A stretch of DNA of 64,000 bases from Marinobacter algicola DG893. GTDB lineage: Bacteria > Pseudomonadota > Gammaproteobacteria > Pseudomonadales > Oleiphilaceae. Numbering within the stretch: the stretch's first letter is position 1; the number at the start of each line of letters is the position of its first letter. A program made the position numbers and the translations under genes. Location: contig NZ_ABCP01000006.1 of the NCBI RefSeq assembly GCF_000170835.1, positions 62,001 through 126,000 of the forward strand. The letters are read 5' to 3'. Shown piece after piece: positions 1 to 9,929 of this stretch. Below the pieces are notes generated by a model. The model was given only the letters and a program-made list of their open reading frames with translations, was not told the DNA's origin and searched no databases.

Positions 1-178
1 ACAGGAATTCCCTGCCCTGGACATCGTGGTTCTTGGACGGCGAGGTTTGACGGAGCTTGATAATACGGCACTCAATGCTACCCTGACGGAGCTCTGGGCA
101 CGCCTCAGGAAGAAAAACCGCCAGCTCCAGAAACCAACCACATCGGAACTTTCCGGTACCGGCAAAGGAACGGGTTAA
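1..178 (+). CDS. rnpA: Ribonuclease P protein component, C-terminal part (partial)
   Basis: The window opens inside a reading frame whose visible part starts at base 2 and ends with a stop at 176-178. The readable residues include [10 protein letters not shown] and, further on, [12 protein letters not shown], which match the end of the RNase P protein subunit; the C-terminal tail is Ser/Thr/Gly-rich. This subunit binds the RnpB RNA and helps mature tRNA 5' ends. The stop overlaps the yidD start by one base (TAATG), so the two are probably translationally coupled. The 5' part, and presumably rpmH, lie outside the window. The call rests on the short C-terminal match plus the standard rnpA-yidD-yidC order. 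Confidence 0.85.
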   Translation, partial: QEFPALDIVVLGRRGLTELDNTALNATLTELWARLRKKNRQLQKPTTSELSGTGKGTG

Positions 179-471
179 TGCGCAAACTGCTGCTCCTGCC
201 CATCCGAGTCTACCAGTACGCGATCAGTCCGATGATGGCCAGTCATTGCCGTCACTATCCCACTTGTTCCCAATACGCTGTCGAAGCCATCACTGCCCAC
301 GGCGCCATTAGAGGCCTTTTTCTTTCGGTCAAACGTCTAATGAGGTGTCATCCATGGGCAAAAGGCGGGTATGATCCCGTTCCGGGCACTGACGTTCGCA
401 CTGAGGTAGTACCTTCCATCTGCTGCGGGCCGGCCAGCCAAACCCATAACACTAACCAGACCAAACAGTAA
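178..471 (+). CDS. yidD: Membrane protein insertion efficiency factor YidD
   Basis: This small basic protein of 97 residues carries the YidD signature [11 protein letters not shown] (about residues 24-34) and the later [13 protein letters not shown] segment. YidD attaches to the inner face of the cytoplasmic membrane through an N-terminal amphipathic helix and assists YidC-dependent membrane protein insertion. The start ATG overlaps the rnpA stop by one base and the stop lies only a few bases before yidC, so it sits in an rnpA-yidD-yidC operon. The C-terminal tail after the conserved core is low-complexity and somewhat longer than in many relatives. Confidence 0.95.
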   Translation: MRKLLLLPIRVYQYAISPMMASHCRHYPTCSQYAVEAITAHGAIRGLFLSVKRLMRCHPWAKGGYDPVPGTDVRTEVVPSICCGPASQTHNTNQTKQ

Positions 472-475
472 GTTT

Positions 476-2188
476 ATGGATATTCAACGCATTGTATTAT
501 TTGCCGGCCTTGCCATTGTCAGTTACATGATGGTGCTTGCCTGGAACGAAGACTATCACCAGCCCCAGACCCAACCCGCTACGGAACAGGCGAGTACCAC
601 CACCCAGCCTGCGTCCACGGATGACATGACTCTCCCTGGTGAGAGCGCCACTGGCCCCGATACCTCAAGCGAAGAATTCACCACCCCGGAAGGCGACGGC
701 CAGACGCTCTCAGCCTCAGAAACCTCCTCGGTTTCAGCCAGTGATCAACTTATCACCGTGCGGACCGACGTCTACGAGCTCAAGATCGACCGTGTAGGCG
801 GTAATCTGATTGAAAGTTCTCTACTACAGCACGACCGGTCGCTCGACAGTGAAGAATCCCTGAGGTTGTTGACCAATACCAGCAAGCGCACCTACATCAT
901 GGAAAGTGGGCTGATTGGCCGCGATGGCATTGACAGCAAACGCAACGGCAACGCTCCGGTGTACAACGCGTCTGCGTCAGAATATGAACTGCAGGAGGGC
1001 GAGAATACACTGACGGTCGATCTCACCTTCACGACAGACAACAACGTCGAAGTCACCAAACAGTATCTGTTTAGCCGGGACAGTTACGAGATTGATGTTC
1101 GTTATCAGATCAACAACCAGTCCGACAGTGTCTGGCAGGCTAATATGACCGGCAAGATTGTCCGTGATCAGGCACCGGACCCCACTGCCCAGAACAGCCT
1201 GGGCATACGTGCCTTCCTGGGCATGGTCGTCAGTTCGCCGGAAGATCCCTACGAGAAGTTCGATTTTGACGACCTCTCCGAGAACCCGATCAACCAGTCG
1301 GTGACCAATGGCTGGCTGGCCTTTCTCCAGCATTATTTCCTGGCGGCCTGGGTTCCAGAACGTGATCAGCCGGCCCAGTTCCAGTCCACTCGTCGCGGCC
1401 CGCTCTACGTGATGGGCTTCGTATACCCCGCTACCGTTGTGGAGCCAGGTCAAACCAGCGAAGTATCCGCCAAGGCCTATGTTGGTCCCAAGATCATTGA
1501 ACGCCTTGAGAACGTTGCCCCGAACCTCGACCGGACGGTTGATTTCGGCTTCCTGTTCTTCATTGCCCTGCCGTTGTTCATTATTCTTGACTGGTTCCAC
1601 GGGCTGGTGGGCAACTGGGGTGTGGCGATCATCCTGCTGACAGTCCTGGTCAAGGCGGTGTTCTTCAAATTGTCAGCCACCAGTTACCGGTCCATGGCAA
1701 GAATGCGAGCGGTAGCGCCCCAGCTGACACGGTTGAAAGAACTGTACGGCGATGATCGCCAGCGCATGTCTCAGGAAATGATGGCGTTGTACAAACGGGA
1801 GAAGATAAATCCGTTGGGTGGCTGTCTACCGATACTGGTACAAATGCCCGTCTTTATATCCCTGTACTGGGTGCTGTTTGAAAGTGTCCAGCTGAGACAT
1901 GCACCCTTCATGCTGTGGATCCAGGATCTGTCGGTCATGGACCCGTACTTCATCCTGCCGATCCTGATGGGTGCCAGCATGATGTTGCAGATGAGTCTGA
2001 ACCCGACACCACCGGACCCGATGCAGGCGAAGATCATGAAGCTGATGCCGCTGATCTTTACCGTGTTCTTCCTCTGGTTCCCGGCAGGCCTGGTTCTGTA
2101 CTGGTTGGTCAACAACATCCTGTCCATCAGCCAGCAGTGGTACATTACCCGCAAGATTGAAGCGGAAGTCGCGACCAAGAAGAGCTGA
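476..2188 (+). CDS. yidC: Membrane protein insertase YidC
   Basis: A 570-residue protein of the long, Gram-negative YidC form. It has an N-terminal transmembrane anchor (about residues 6-22), a Thr/Ser/Gln-rich linker, a large periplasmic domain (about 90-340) and a C-terminal bundle of five membrane segments (about 350-560). The conserved core includes [16 protein letters not shown] and ends with a basic tail. YidC inserts and folds inner-membrane proteins alone or with SecYEG; subunit c of the ATP synthase encoded in this same window is a classical substrate. It follows yidD by 4 bases and is closed by a hairpin terminator before mnmE. Confidence 0.98.
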   Translation: MDIQRIVLFAGLAIVSYMMVLAWNEDYHQPQTQPATEQASTTTQPASTDDMTLPGESATGPDTSSEEFTTPEGDGQTLSASETSSVSASDQLITVRTDVYELKIDRVGGNLIESSLLQHDRSLDSEESLRLLTNTSKRTYIMESGLIGRDGIDSKRNGNAPVYNASASEYELQEGENTLTVDLTFTTDNNVEVTKQYLFSRDSYEIDVRYQINNQSDSVWQANMTGKIVRDQAPDPTAQNSLGIRAFLGMVVSSPEDPYEKFDFDDLSENPINQSVTNGWLAFLQHYFLAAWVPERDQPAQFQSTRRGPLYVMGFVYPATVVEPGQTSEVSAKAYVGPKIIERLENVAPNLDRTVDFGFLFFIALPLFIILDWFHGLVGNWGVAIILLTVLVKAVFFKLSATSYRSMARMRAVAPQLTRLKELYGDDRQRMSQEMMALYKREKINPLGGCLPILVQMPVFISLYWVLFESVQLRHAPFMLWIQDLSVMDPYFILPILMGASMMLQMSLNPTPPDPMQAKIMKLMPLIFTVFFLWFPAGLVLYWLVNNILSISQQWYITRKIEAEVATKKS

Positions 2189-2217
2189 CCGATCATCCAA
2201 CGGTTCCAGTGATTGCG

Positions 2218-2246
2218 GAGGCTCCTTTTGGGAGCCTCTGTTGTTT
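2218..2246 (+). terminator. Intrinsic terminator after yidC
   Basis: GAGGCTCC and GGAGCCTC form a perfect 8-bp stem around a 5-base loop, followed by a T-rich stretch (TGTTGTTT). It lies 30 bases after the yidC stop and before the proposed mnmE start. It would end the rnpA-yidD-yidC transcript and argues against a longer mnmE start at 2209. Confidence 0.75.
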
Positions 2247-2277
2247 CAGGGGGCCAAGGGGAAAGGGGAAAATAACG

Positions 2278-3648
2278 ATGTTCAATGCCACCGATACCAT
2301 TGCCGCAATTGCTACGGCGCCGGGCCAATCCGGTGTGGGTATTGTTCGGGTATCCGGCCCACATGCGACGGCAATTGCACGCCAGATGCTGGGTTTCGAG
2401 CCCAGGCCGCGTTACGCCCATTATGGGCCGTTCCTCGACACTCAAGGGGAACTGATCGATGAAGGTATCGGGCTGTATTTCCCCAATCCCCATTCGTTTA
2501 CCGGCGAGGATGTGTTTGAGCTCCAGGGCCACGGTGGCACGGTTATTCTGGACCTGCTGTTGAGAACGGTGTGCGAACTTGGGGCTCGCCTGGCCCGGCC
2601 CGGTGAATTTTCTGAACGGGCTTTCCTGAACGACAAACTGGACCTGACCCAGGCCGAGGCTATCGCTGATCTGATTGAAAGCAGTTCGGAGCAGGCAGCG
2701 CGCTGCGCGGTGCGGTCCCTTCAGGGTGTATTTTCCCGCAGAATTGACGCCTTGGTTGAGGCTGTGACCCACCTACGGATTTATGTCGAGGCTGCGATCG
2801 ATTTCCCGGAAGAGGAAATCGATTTCCTGGCAGATGGCAAAGTAGCGAACGACCTGCAGGTCATCATTCAGGACCTGGATATTATTCTTGCGGAAGCCCA
2901 GCAGGGCACCATTTTAAGAGATGGTATGAAGGTGGTGATTGCCGGCCGTCCCAATGCTGGCAAGTCCAGCCTGCTCAATGCCCTGGCAGGGCGGGAGGCA
3001 GCCATTGTGACCGCGGTTGAAGGCACCACCCGGGATGTGTTGCGCGAACACATCCATATTGATGGTATGCCCTTGCACATCATTGATACCGCCGGCTTGC
3101 GGGACAGTCCTGACGAAGTGGAACAGATCGGGATTGCCAGGGCGTGGGACGAGATTCGTCAGGCCGACCGCATACTGTTGATGGTGGATGCGACTACCAC
3201 ACCGGAAACCGAACCCCATCAATTATGGCCGGACTTCATCGACCAGTTACCGTCCGGCGCGCCCCTCACCGTCATCCGTAACAAAGTGGACCTGACGGGC
3301 GAACCTGCTGGCTTCGAGGAACTGGACGCCAGTGCGGCGCCGGTGGTACGCATCGCGGCCAAGTCAGCGGACGGTCTGGAAGTGCTGCGCGATCACCTTA
3401 AGCAGTGCATGGGATTTGCCAGTACCACCGAAGGCGGCTTTATCGCCCGGCGTCGTCACTTGGATGCCCTTGAGCGTGCCCGCGTTTCCCTACTGCAGGG
3501 TGAGGACCAGTTACAAGGTTACGGAGCCGGTGAACTGTTGGCAGAGGACCTTCGTGCTGCCCAGGATTCGCTGGGTGAAATCACTGGCGCAATGACGCCT
3601 GATGACTTACTGGGGAAAATCTTCAGCAGTTTCTGCATCGGTAAATAA
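2278..3648 (+). CDS. mnmE: tRNA uridine-5-carboxymethylaminomethyl(34) synthesis GTPase MnmE
   Basis: MnmE works with MnmG (encoded at 16731) to install the cmnm5 group on wobble uridine 34 of certain tRNAs. The protein has an N-terminal formyl-tetrahydrofolate-binding domain, a central G domain with the P-loop GRPNAGKSS, the DTAG motif and NKVD, and the C-terminal CIGK motif containing the conserved cysteine. I chose the ATG at 2278 because it gives [15 protein letters not shown], the usual family start, and 456 residues; the frame is open upstream to 2209 but that part runs through the yidC terminator. In Pseudomonas mnmE lies close to mnmG, whereas here about 13 kb separate them. Confidence 0.97.
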   Translation: MFNATDTIAAIATAPGQSGVGIVRVSGPHATAIARQMLGFEPRPRYAHYGPFLDTQGELIDEGIGLYFPNPHSFTGEDVFELQGHGGTVILDLLLRTVCELGARLARPGEFSERAFLNDKLDLTQAEAIADLIESSSEQAARCAVRSLQGVFSRRIDALVEAVTHLRIYVEAAIDFPEEEIDFLADGKVANDLQVIIQDLDIILAEAQQGTILRDGMKVVIAGRPNAGKSSLLNALAGREAAIVTAVEGTTRDVLREHIHIDGMPLHIIDTAGLRDSPDEVEQIGIARAWDEIRQADRILLMVDATTTPETEPHQLWPDFIDQLPSGAPLTVIRNKVDLTGEPAGFEELDASAAPVVRIAAKSADGLEVLRDHLKQCMGFASTTEGGFIARRRHLDALERARVSLLQGEDQLQGYGAGELLAEDLRAAQDSLGEITGAMTPDDLLGKIFSSFCIGK

Positions 3649-3733
3649 GCCTCGAAAGAAACGGTTTGAACCGGCCTCCTTCCGTGTAAAACTAGTCGCT
3701 TCATCGACTGCTGAAAACGGCTAGTGAGTGTAG

Positions 3734-4579
3734 ATGTATCGTCCGTATTCCTGTCTTCTAATTTTGCTCTTTCTAAGCGGATGCGCAAGCGTCGACGGTG
3801 ATCGCTTGTCCAAGGCGTCGTCGGATTTGCTGGAACGAACCGGGCAGGTGATGAAGAAGATCGTTAACCCGCAAACGCCGAATCCCCATCAACGGGAACA
3901 GCAGGCACTGTTTGACCAGCCGTACATCGACCCGCTGACGGAATACCTTGCTGAGCACCGCGACGATCCATCCCGGGCTTCCGTACTGCAAAATGTAGAG
4001 CGGGAAAGGGATCTGCGTTGTGAGGCCATTGCAGAAGAATACGCCAATGAGCCAGCTACCAACGCAATGCTCCAACGTTATCAAGCCGGCTATCGTTACT
4101 CATGCCCGGACCAGGTTGCCGCCTTTGCGGAGCGGGTGGAACGGCGGCCGTCGACACCGGAACCTGAGCCTCGTGCTGAGCCGGAACCAGCCACGGTCGA
4201 TGTCGCCGATGCCAGCGGCGTTTCCGATCGGGCCCTGAGTGACTGCTACTTATTGATGGCCATTCGCAATTACAGTGAAGCCAGAAAGGCCTGCCAGAAT
4301 CCGGCTGACAACGGCGACGTGCGCTCGCAGGCCAATATGGCCATTATTTTCCATGCCTTCGAGGACTACGCCAGTGCACGGGTATGGGCAGAAAAGGCGG
4401 CACCTGCTTCTGGCAAAGCCGCGTTCCTGTTGGGCCAGATGTACGCCACCGGCCGTGGTGTCAGGGAGGATATGGATCAAGCCGTTTATTGGTACACTGA
4501 GGCCGCAAAGCGGGGCCATAAGCAAGCCCAGGCAGCGCTGGACCGATACCTTGAAGACCTTCCTGCCGGCGACATCTGA
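3734..4579 (+). CDS. Sel1-repeat lipoprotein
   Basis: A 281-residue protein with a lipoprotein signal peptide (lipobox LSGC, lipidated Cys at about residue 17; +2 residue Ala, which favours outer-membrane sorting). The middle is charged and Pro/Glu-rich. The C-terminal half (about 170-275) holds Sel1/TPR-like helical repeats, the clearest being GQMYATGRGVREDMDQAVYW followed by AAKRGHKQAQ. Sel1 proteins usually act as scaffolds for envelope or signalling partners; no specific partner can be read here. It starts about 85 bases after mnmE and precedes a c-di-GMP protein by 23 bases, so the two may share a transcript. Confidence 0.8.
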   Translation: MYRPYSCLLILLFLSGCASVDGDRLSKASSDLLERTGQVMKKIVNPQTPNPHQREQQALFDQPYIDPLTEYLAEHRDDPSRASVLQNVERERDLRCEAIAEEYANEPATNAMLQRYQAGYRYSCPDQVAAFAERVERRPSTPEPEPRAEPEPATVDVADASGVSDRALSDCYLLMAIRNYSEARKACQNPADNGDVRSQANMAIIFHAFEDYASARVWAEKAAPASGKAAFLLGQMYATGRGVREDMDQAVYWYTEAAKRGHKQAQAALDRYLEDLPAGDI

Positions 4580-4602
4580 CTCATTGCCCGAGGATATCCG
4601 TA

Positions 4603-6972
4603 ATGCCGGGGACACTTCCCAGCCGCCTGACCCATAGGAAAACCCCATCTTCACGCCAATCCATCATGTGGATGTTGGGGTTGTTGCTGCTGGTATTTGT
4701 TGCCGGAATGCTTCTGTTATCCAGCCTGAATCTCAGTTACTCACGGGATGCTCTTTCCGAGCTCCGTCGGCAACAGATCAATGAGGTGGTGGGCGCGGGG
4801 CTGTCGCGCATTAATGCCCGTCAATCCGCTTTGGCAAGCTACACCATCACCCTCGCCAACGTTGGTGAGAGTTTCCACGAGATGGTTGAAAGTGGAATGT
4901 CCGGTCGTGCGCTGTCTGTGGTGCGTGGGAGCCTGGAGCACACCTTGAACGCCCATTTGCAGGACTTCGAGGGAGCGGCGGGTGCCGGCCTGTGGTTTGA
5001 GCCGGGCGTGTTATCGGAAACAGGCACCAGCTATATGCCCTACTTCTTGCAGGGTAACGACGACAACGCACTGACAAGGCTGGATACCGAATCCCGCTTT
5101 GACCACTATCGCAACGCGCCCTGGTTCAGTCGCACCTTGGAGCAGGAGTGGACGGCCGACCCCGACAATTCCGGACACGTCTACTGGTCGCCGGTGTATT
5201 TCGACCTCAATACCGAAAGAGCGGTGCTGACGCTCGCCAGTCCTATGTACGATCGTGACGGCAACCTGCTGGGCATGGCTACAACGGCCTGGGGCGCGGA
5301 CCAGATCATTGACGTTGTCAGTCGTATCACCGTCACCCAACACAGTTTTACGTTTCTGAATGACCGTAACAATCGCAATCTATCGAGCCTCAGTCAGGGC
5401 GAAGACACCCGCAAGGAGCAGGCTCTGATAGACGCCATCCTGGCACTGGACCTTGGCACTGATGTTGACGCAGCACGGTCGTTGGGGGAGGTCGGGGAAT
5501 TGACCACCCGAGGCCTGTCAGCGGGCAACGAAGACTATGAACTCTACTTTGCGGCCACCGCCGGGGGCATGGTGTACGGTGCCGGCGTGCCGCGAAATGA
5601 GATCAATGCAGTGCTGTTGCCGATGGAGCGCACCAATTACCGGATTCTCGTTGGTACCGTGTCGGCAATGCTGATCCTGAGCCTGTATCTTCTGTACCGG
5701 ATTATCCAGCTGATTCGTGAGCTGCAGGCTTCCTACACCGATGAACTCACCGGTCTGCCTAATCGGGTCCGTCTGTTGCGGGATCTTCAGAACCATCAAG
5801 CTGCCGCGTTGCTGATCATCAATCTGGACCGCTTCAACCAGATCAACAGCTTGTTCGGTAATGTCTGTGGTGACCATGTGCTCTTGGCGGTTGCCACACG
5901 ATTGACGGCGTTCAGCCGTGATCATAACCGAGAGGTTTTTCGGGTATACCGCCTTCCCGGCGATGAGTTCGCTGTCCTGGCACCGGCAATGACGCCGGAA
6001 GTGGCTCACCAACTTGCTGTCCAGGTTCGGCATCTGGTCACTGGCGACCGGGTCTACTGGCAAGAACAGCGCCTGACGGTGGATGTCAGTATCGGCATCG
6101 CGCTTCGCAAGAACCGCAAGCCGGAAGACGCTGCCGACCAGTTAGTCAGCCAGGCTAAAGTGGCGGTATTACAGGCTCGCGAAACAGGGCGCCACCACTT
6201 GTTGTATGACCCTGCCGTGGGGGTTGAGGAAAACTACGAAAATAATCTGTATTGGGCCAATCGCCTGAAAGAAGCCATTGATCATGATCGCCTGGTGCCC
6301 TGGTTTCAGCCGATCCACGATAACCAGAGCGGTCGTATCTCCAAATACGAATGCCTGGTGAGAATGGTTGAACCGGATGGCAGCGTGATCAGTGCTGGCC
6401 GCTTTATGGACATCGCCAATAAACTGCGACTGAACCGTCGTATTACCGAACTGATGATCGAAAAGTGTTTTGCCTGTTTTACCGGTCGTGACGACGAGTT
6501 TTCGATCAATCTCTCCTACGGCGATATCACCGAGCCGGAGACCGTCGCTCAAATCCTCTCCGCCATCGAAACCTCGGGCATTGGTGACCGCGTTATCTTC
6601 GAGATCCTGGAATCGGACGGCATTACCAACTACGACGACATCCGTGCGTTCATCGAACAGGTCAAACCCTATGGTTGCCGTATTGCCATCGACGATTTCG
6701 GCACTGGCTACTCAAACTTTTCCCACCTGCTGAGTTTGAACGTGGACTTTATCAAGATTGATGGCAGTCTGATTCGCAACCTCCATGAAGATCAAACCGC
6801 GTTCCTGGTGACCAGTGGCATTGTCCAGTTCGCCCGCAGTCTGGATATTCAGACAGTGGCGGAATTTGTCCACAACGAGCCGGTTCAGGCACGGGTACGG
6901 GAGTTGGGTATCGACTTTTCCCAGGGCGAATACGTCAGTATGCCGGTGCCAGCCCCTGGATCTGCAGACTAG
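4603..6972 (+). CDS. Cache-domain membrane protein with degenerate GGDEF and EAL domains
   Basis: A 789-residue c-di-GMP signalling protein. Order: cytoplasmic N-terminus, membrane helix (about 21-45), periplasmic double-Cache-like sensor (about 60-330), second membrane helix (about 345-368), GGDEF domain (about 375-535) and EAL domain (about 550-785). The GGDEF active-site loop reads RLPGDEF, so its first Gly is Pro and cyclase activity is doubtful. The EAL motif reads ECL, but the other catalytic motifs are kept: INLS, FEILES, IDDFGTGYS, KIDGS, VAEF and the QG near the end. It is therefore probably a phosphodiesterase controlled by a periplasmic ligand. A GAGG Shine-Dalgarno sequence precedes the chosen ATG. 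The next gene encodes a periplasmic binding protein. Confidence 0.88.
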   Translation: MPGTLPSRLTHRKTPSSRQSIMWMLGLLLLVFVAGMLLLSSLNLSYSRDALSELRRQQINEVVGAGLSRINARQSALASYTITLANVGESFHEMVESGMSGRALSVVRGSLEHTLNAHLQDFEGAAGAGLWFEPGVLSETGTSYMPYFLQGNDDNALTRLDTESRFDHYRNAPWFSRTLEQEWTADPDNSGHVYWSPVYFDLNTERAVLTLASPMYDRDGNLLGMATTAWGADQIIDVVSRITVTQHSFTFLNDRNNRNLSSLSQGEDTRKEQALIDAILALDLGTDVDAARSLGEVGELTTRGLSAGNEDYELYFAATAGGMVYGAGVPRNEINAVLLPMERTNYRILVGTVSAMLILSLYLLYRIIQLIRELQASYTDELTGLPNRVRLLRDLQNHQAAALLIINLDRFNQINSLFGNVCGDHVLLAVATRLTAFSRDHNREVFRVYRLPGDEFAVLAPAMTPEVAHQLAVQVRHLVTGDRVYWQEQRLTVDVSIGIALRKNRKPEDAADQLVSQAKVAVLQARETGRHHLLYDPAVGVEENYENNLYWANRLKEAIDHDRLVPWFQPIHDNQSGRISKYECLVRMVEPDGSVISAGRFMDIANKLRLNRRITELMIEKCFACFTGRDDEFSINLSYGDITEPETVAQILSAIETSGIGDRVIFEILESDGITNYDDIRAFIEQVKPYGCRIAIDDFGTGYSNFSHLLSLNVDFIKIDGSLIRNLHEDQTAFLVTSGIVQFARSLDIQTVAEFVHNEPVQARVRELGIDFSQGEYVSMPVPAPGSAD

Positions 6973-7114
6973 GCAGATGCCGGTTCTTTCCCTTACGAAA
7001 ACACACATTTTTATTGTCAAATACCGTGAAAACCTGGGGTAGACTCCCGCGACACCAAGAATTAACGAGAGTGACGCCAGCTCATGGCGACCACGCATAT
7101 CAAGGAGATAAACC

Positions 7115-7864
7115 GTGCGGAACTTGCCAGTGTTCTTACTCGCTGCCCTCGTCTTGATGATGGGTGTTTCCAGCGCCCAGGCTTCAGACAAGCTGTATCT
7201 GTATACCGAAAACTTTCCTCCGTACAACATGAGCGCCACCGGGCGGGCGTTCGAGCATAACGGCTCCAACATTGACGGTCTGTGCACGGAAATGGTCAAG
7301 GCCATCCTGAACAACACCGATCTGGATTACGTGATCAAGCTGCGTAACTGGGATTACGGCTACAACCGGGCGCTCAGCAAGCGCAACCACGGTATCTTCT
7401 GCACCACCTACACGGAGTCCCGTGCACCGCGTTTCAAATGGGTTGGCCCGCTGACCCGGAATCTTTGGACCATTTTCGCGCCGGCGGGTACAGACCTGCA
7501 GATTGATCGGCTTGAGGATGCGAAAGGGCTGCGTTTTGGCGGTTACCGCAACGACGTTATGACCGAATACCTGCTTGAGCGCGGCTATGAGGTGTCCGCG
7601 CTGGACAGCGATGACCTCAACCCGAAACGGCTGGAGCTCGGCCAGATTGACCTGTGGATCGCAGATCGACTGGCCGGCCCTTATTTTGCATCCCAACAGA
7701 ACGTGGAGGGGCTGGATCCGGTTTACTCGTTTAACGACACTGAGCTTTTCCTGGCGATCAACCTGGATACGCCGGATGCCACGGTCGAAAAGCTTAATGC
7801 CGGGCTTCGAAAGGTTCATGAAACCGGCATGTTTGAGGCCATCGAAACCAAGTACGGCCTGTAA
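7115..7864 (+). CDS. Periplasmic solute-binding protein, family 3
   Basis: A 249-residue protein with a cleavable signal peptide (predicted cut after AQA, residue 23). The mature part begins DKLYLYTENFPPYN, the usual start of bacterial family 3 binding proteins for amino acids and related ligands, and follows the two-lobe pattern to ETKYGL. The start is GTG, supported by AAGGAG 7 bases upstream. No ABC permease or ATPase gene is nearby, so it may be a stand-alone sensor subunit rather than part of a transporter. It lies 142 bases after the Cache-GGDEF-EAL gene on the same strand and converges with the acyl-CoA dehydrogenase gene. The ligand cannot be read from sequence. Confidence 0.85.
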   Translation: MRNLPVFLLAALVLMMGVSSAQASDKLYLYTENFPPYNMSATGRAFEHNGSNIDGLCTEMVKAILNNTDLDYVIKLRNWDYGYNRALSKRNHGIFCTTYTESRAPRFKWVGPLTRNLWTIFAPAGTDLQIDRLEDAKGLRFGGYRNDVMTEYLLERGYEVSALDSDDLNPKRLELGQIDLWIADRLAGPYFASQQNVEGLDPVYSFNDTELFLAINLDTPDATVEKLNAGLRKVHETGMFEAIETKYGL

Positions 7865-7889
7865 GACCGTACCACAGATCGCACTCGCC

Positions 7890-9710
7890 TCAGTCGGTGA
7901 ACGCCATGTGCTCGGGCGCCAGTTGCATCAGGCTTCTTGTCGGGCTCAACATTCCGGTTGCGTGGGCCTGGGCCCTGGGCAGCAGGCGTTCATAGTAGAA
8001 CTCTGCCGTGGCCAGCTTGGCGCGGTAGAAGTCTTCCGAGTCGGCACCACCCTTCTCCAGTTTGTCTGAGGCGACGGCGGCCATTCGTGCCCACATGTAG
8101 GCCATGGTCACGTAGCCGCTGTACATCAGGAAATCGTTGGCAGCGGAACTCACCACATCTCGGTCCTTGCGGGCGGCCAGCATCAGCCGAACCGTGAGCA
8201 CGTTCCATTGGGCGGTAAGCTTGAGTAACTCCACCGAGAAAGGTCGTACCCGTTTGTCGGTCAGGGTCTTGCGGGCAAAATTGGCGACCTTGAGGGTGAA
8301 CTCCCTGACGGCCCCGCCCTGAGTCATCAGCAGGACCTTGCGGCCCAGCAGGTCCAGCGCCTGGATACCGGTGGTGCCTTCATAGAGCGTGGCAATGCGA
8401 GTGTCGCGGACGATCTGTTCCATGCCGTGCTCACGGATGTAACCGTGGCCGCCGAATACCTGTACTCCCAGATTAGCGGCTTCGTTACCCAGCTCGGTCA
8501 GGAAGCCTTTCAGAATGGGGGTCAGGAACCCCAGTTTGTCGTCGTAAGCATCGGCTTTCTTCTGATCGCCAGCGGTGTGGCCTTCCACCATGTGGTCGGC
8601 CAGCCGTGCGGCATAGTACAGCATGGCCCGGCCGCCCTCGGCGACGGCTTTCTGGGTCAGCAACATGCGGCGGACATCGGCATGGTGAATCAGGCTGTCG
8701 GCCACCTCGTCGGGTTCTTTCTTACCCGACAGGGCGCGCATGGATCGGCGTTCCCTGGCGTAATCCAGCGCCCACTGGTAGGACAGTTCCGCCGGGCCGA
8801 CGCCCTGGATGGCGGTGCCGATCCGCGCGGTGTTCATGAAGGTGAACATGCAGTTCAGCCCTTCGTTTTCCGGGCCGATCAGGAAACCGGTGGCCTCATC
8901 GAAATTCATCACGCAGGTGGCTGAGGCCTTGATCCCCATTTTCTTTTCCAGGCTGCCACAGGTCACGCCATTGGCTTCGCCAACGCCACCATTCCCGTCG
9001 GGCAGTAACTTGGGCACGATGAACAGACTGATGCCCCGGGTACCCTTCGGCGCATCCGGCAAACGGGCCAACACAATGTGAACGATGTTCTCGGTCAGGT
9101 CATGGTCACCGGAGGAAATGAAGATCTTGGTGCCGGAGAGTTTGAAGCTGCCGTCTTCCTGAGGGGCCGCCTTGGTTTTCACCTGTCCCAGATCGGTCCC
9201 GCACTGGGGCTCGGTCAGGCACATGGTGCCGCCCCAGCGACCTTCAGTCAGCGGCACCAGATAGGTTTGCTTCTGGTCGTCACTGCCATGCAGAAAGATG
9301 GTATTCATGGCGCCCATCGACAGGCCCGGGTACATTGAGAAAGACCAGTTGGCGGTACCCATCATCTCCTGTTTGAACAGGCCCATGGAGGCCGGAAGTC
9401 CCTGCCCGCCGTACTCCTCCGGTGCAGACAGACCCTGCCAGCCGCCCTGAGCGTACTGTTGATAGGCTTCACGGTAGCCTTTGGGAGTGATGACTTCGCC
9501 GTTGTCCAGTTTGCAGCCTTCCTCGTCGCCGCTCTGGTAGAGCGGGCTCAATACCGCTTCACAGAATTTGCCGCATTCGTTGAGGATCGCATCGACGATA
9601 TCGGGAGTGGCATTCTCACCGGTCTTCAAACGAGTGTAGTGCCCCGGGTAGTCGAAAACCTCGTTGAGCAGGAACTTCATGTCGCGTAGGGGTGCCTTGT
9701 ACAACGGCAT
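7890..9710 (-). CDS. Acyl-CoA dehydrogenase, long form (DmdC/FadE-like)
   Basis: A 606-residue flavoprotein that would oxidise an acyl-CoA to the trans-2-enoyl-CoA in beta-oxidation or a related pathway. It has the N-terminal and middle acyl-CoA dehydrogenase domains (GTMCLTEPQCGTDL), the helical flavin domain (YEGTTGIQALDLLGRKVLL) and an extra C-terminal domain typical of the about 600-residue class. That class includes 3-methylmercaptopropionyl-CoA dehydrogenase (DmdC, DMSP degradation) as well as ordinary fatty-acyl enzymes, so the substrate is undecided. The frame is open to 9776, but the ATG at 9710 gives MPLYKAPLRDMKF, the usual family start. It stands alone between a convergent and a divergent gene. 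Confidence 0.92.
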   Translation of the reverse strand: MPLYKAPLRDMKFLLNEVFDYPGHYTRLKTGENATPDIVDAILNECGKFCEAVLSPLYQSGDEEGCKLDNGEVITPKGYREAYQQYAQGGWQGLSAPEEYGGQGLPASMGLFKQEMMGTANWSFSMYPGLSMGAMNTIFLHGSDDQKQTYLVPLTEGRWGGTMCLTEPQCGTDLGQVKTKAAPQEDGSFKLSGTKIFISSGDHDLTENIVHIVLARLPDAPKGTRGISLFIVPKLLPDGNGGVGEANGVTCGSLEKKMGIKASATCVMNFDEATGFLIGPENEGLNCMFTFMNTARIGTAIQGVGPAELSYQWALDYARERRSMRALSGKKEPDEVADSLIHHADVRRMLLTQKAVAEGGRAMLYYAARLADHMVEGHTAGDQKKADAYDDKLGFLTPILKGFLTELGNEAANLGVQVFGGHGYIREHGMEQIVRDTRIATLYEGTTGIQALDLLGRKVLLMTQGGAVREFTLKVANFARKTLTDKRVRPFSVELLKLTAQWNVLTVRLMLAARKDRDVVSSAANDFLMYSGYVTMAYMWARMAAVASDKLEKGGADSEDFYRAKLATAEFYYERLLPRAQAHATGMLSPTRSLMQLAPEHMAFTD

Positions 9711-9929
9711 AGCAAATACCTCTGTGGTTCTGTTTCCATTGCCCGATGTTTTACGGCATTGCCGGCGACCTGCCATTGACGGAAACCGCCATGCCCCCTG
9801 TCAAAAAGGACAATTGGCTGAAATGACGCGAACATGGACACCGACGTCCTCTAATGATCGATAACAACGCCATGGGCGTATTTGAAGGGCCGAACATCCA
9901 TTCTGAATTGCCAGGGGAGTGTAAATATC

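Noticed and set aside
1771-2772. A 333-residue minus-strand frame across yidC and mnmE
   Set aside because: It spans the end of yidC, a terminator and the start of mnmE on the opposite strand and shows no domain.
6973-7114. A sigma70 promoter before the solute-binding protein gene (TTGTCA ... TAGACT)
   Set aside because: The boxes are separated by about 20 bases, too far for a standard promoter, so I did not list it.
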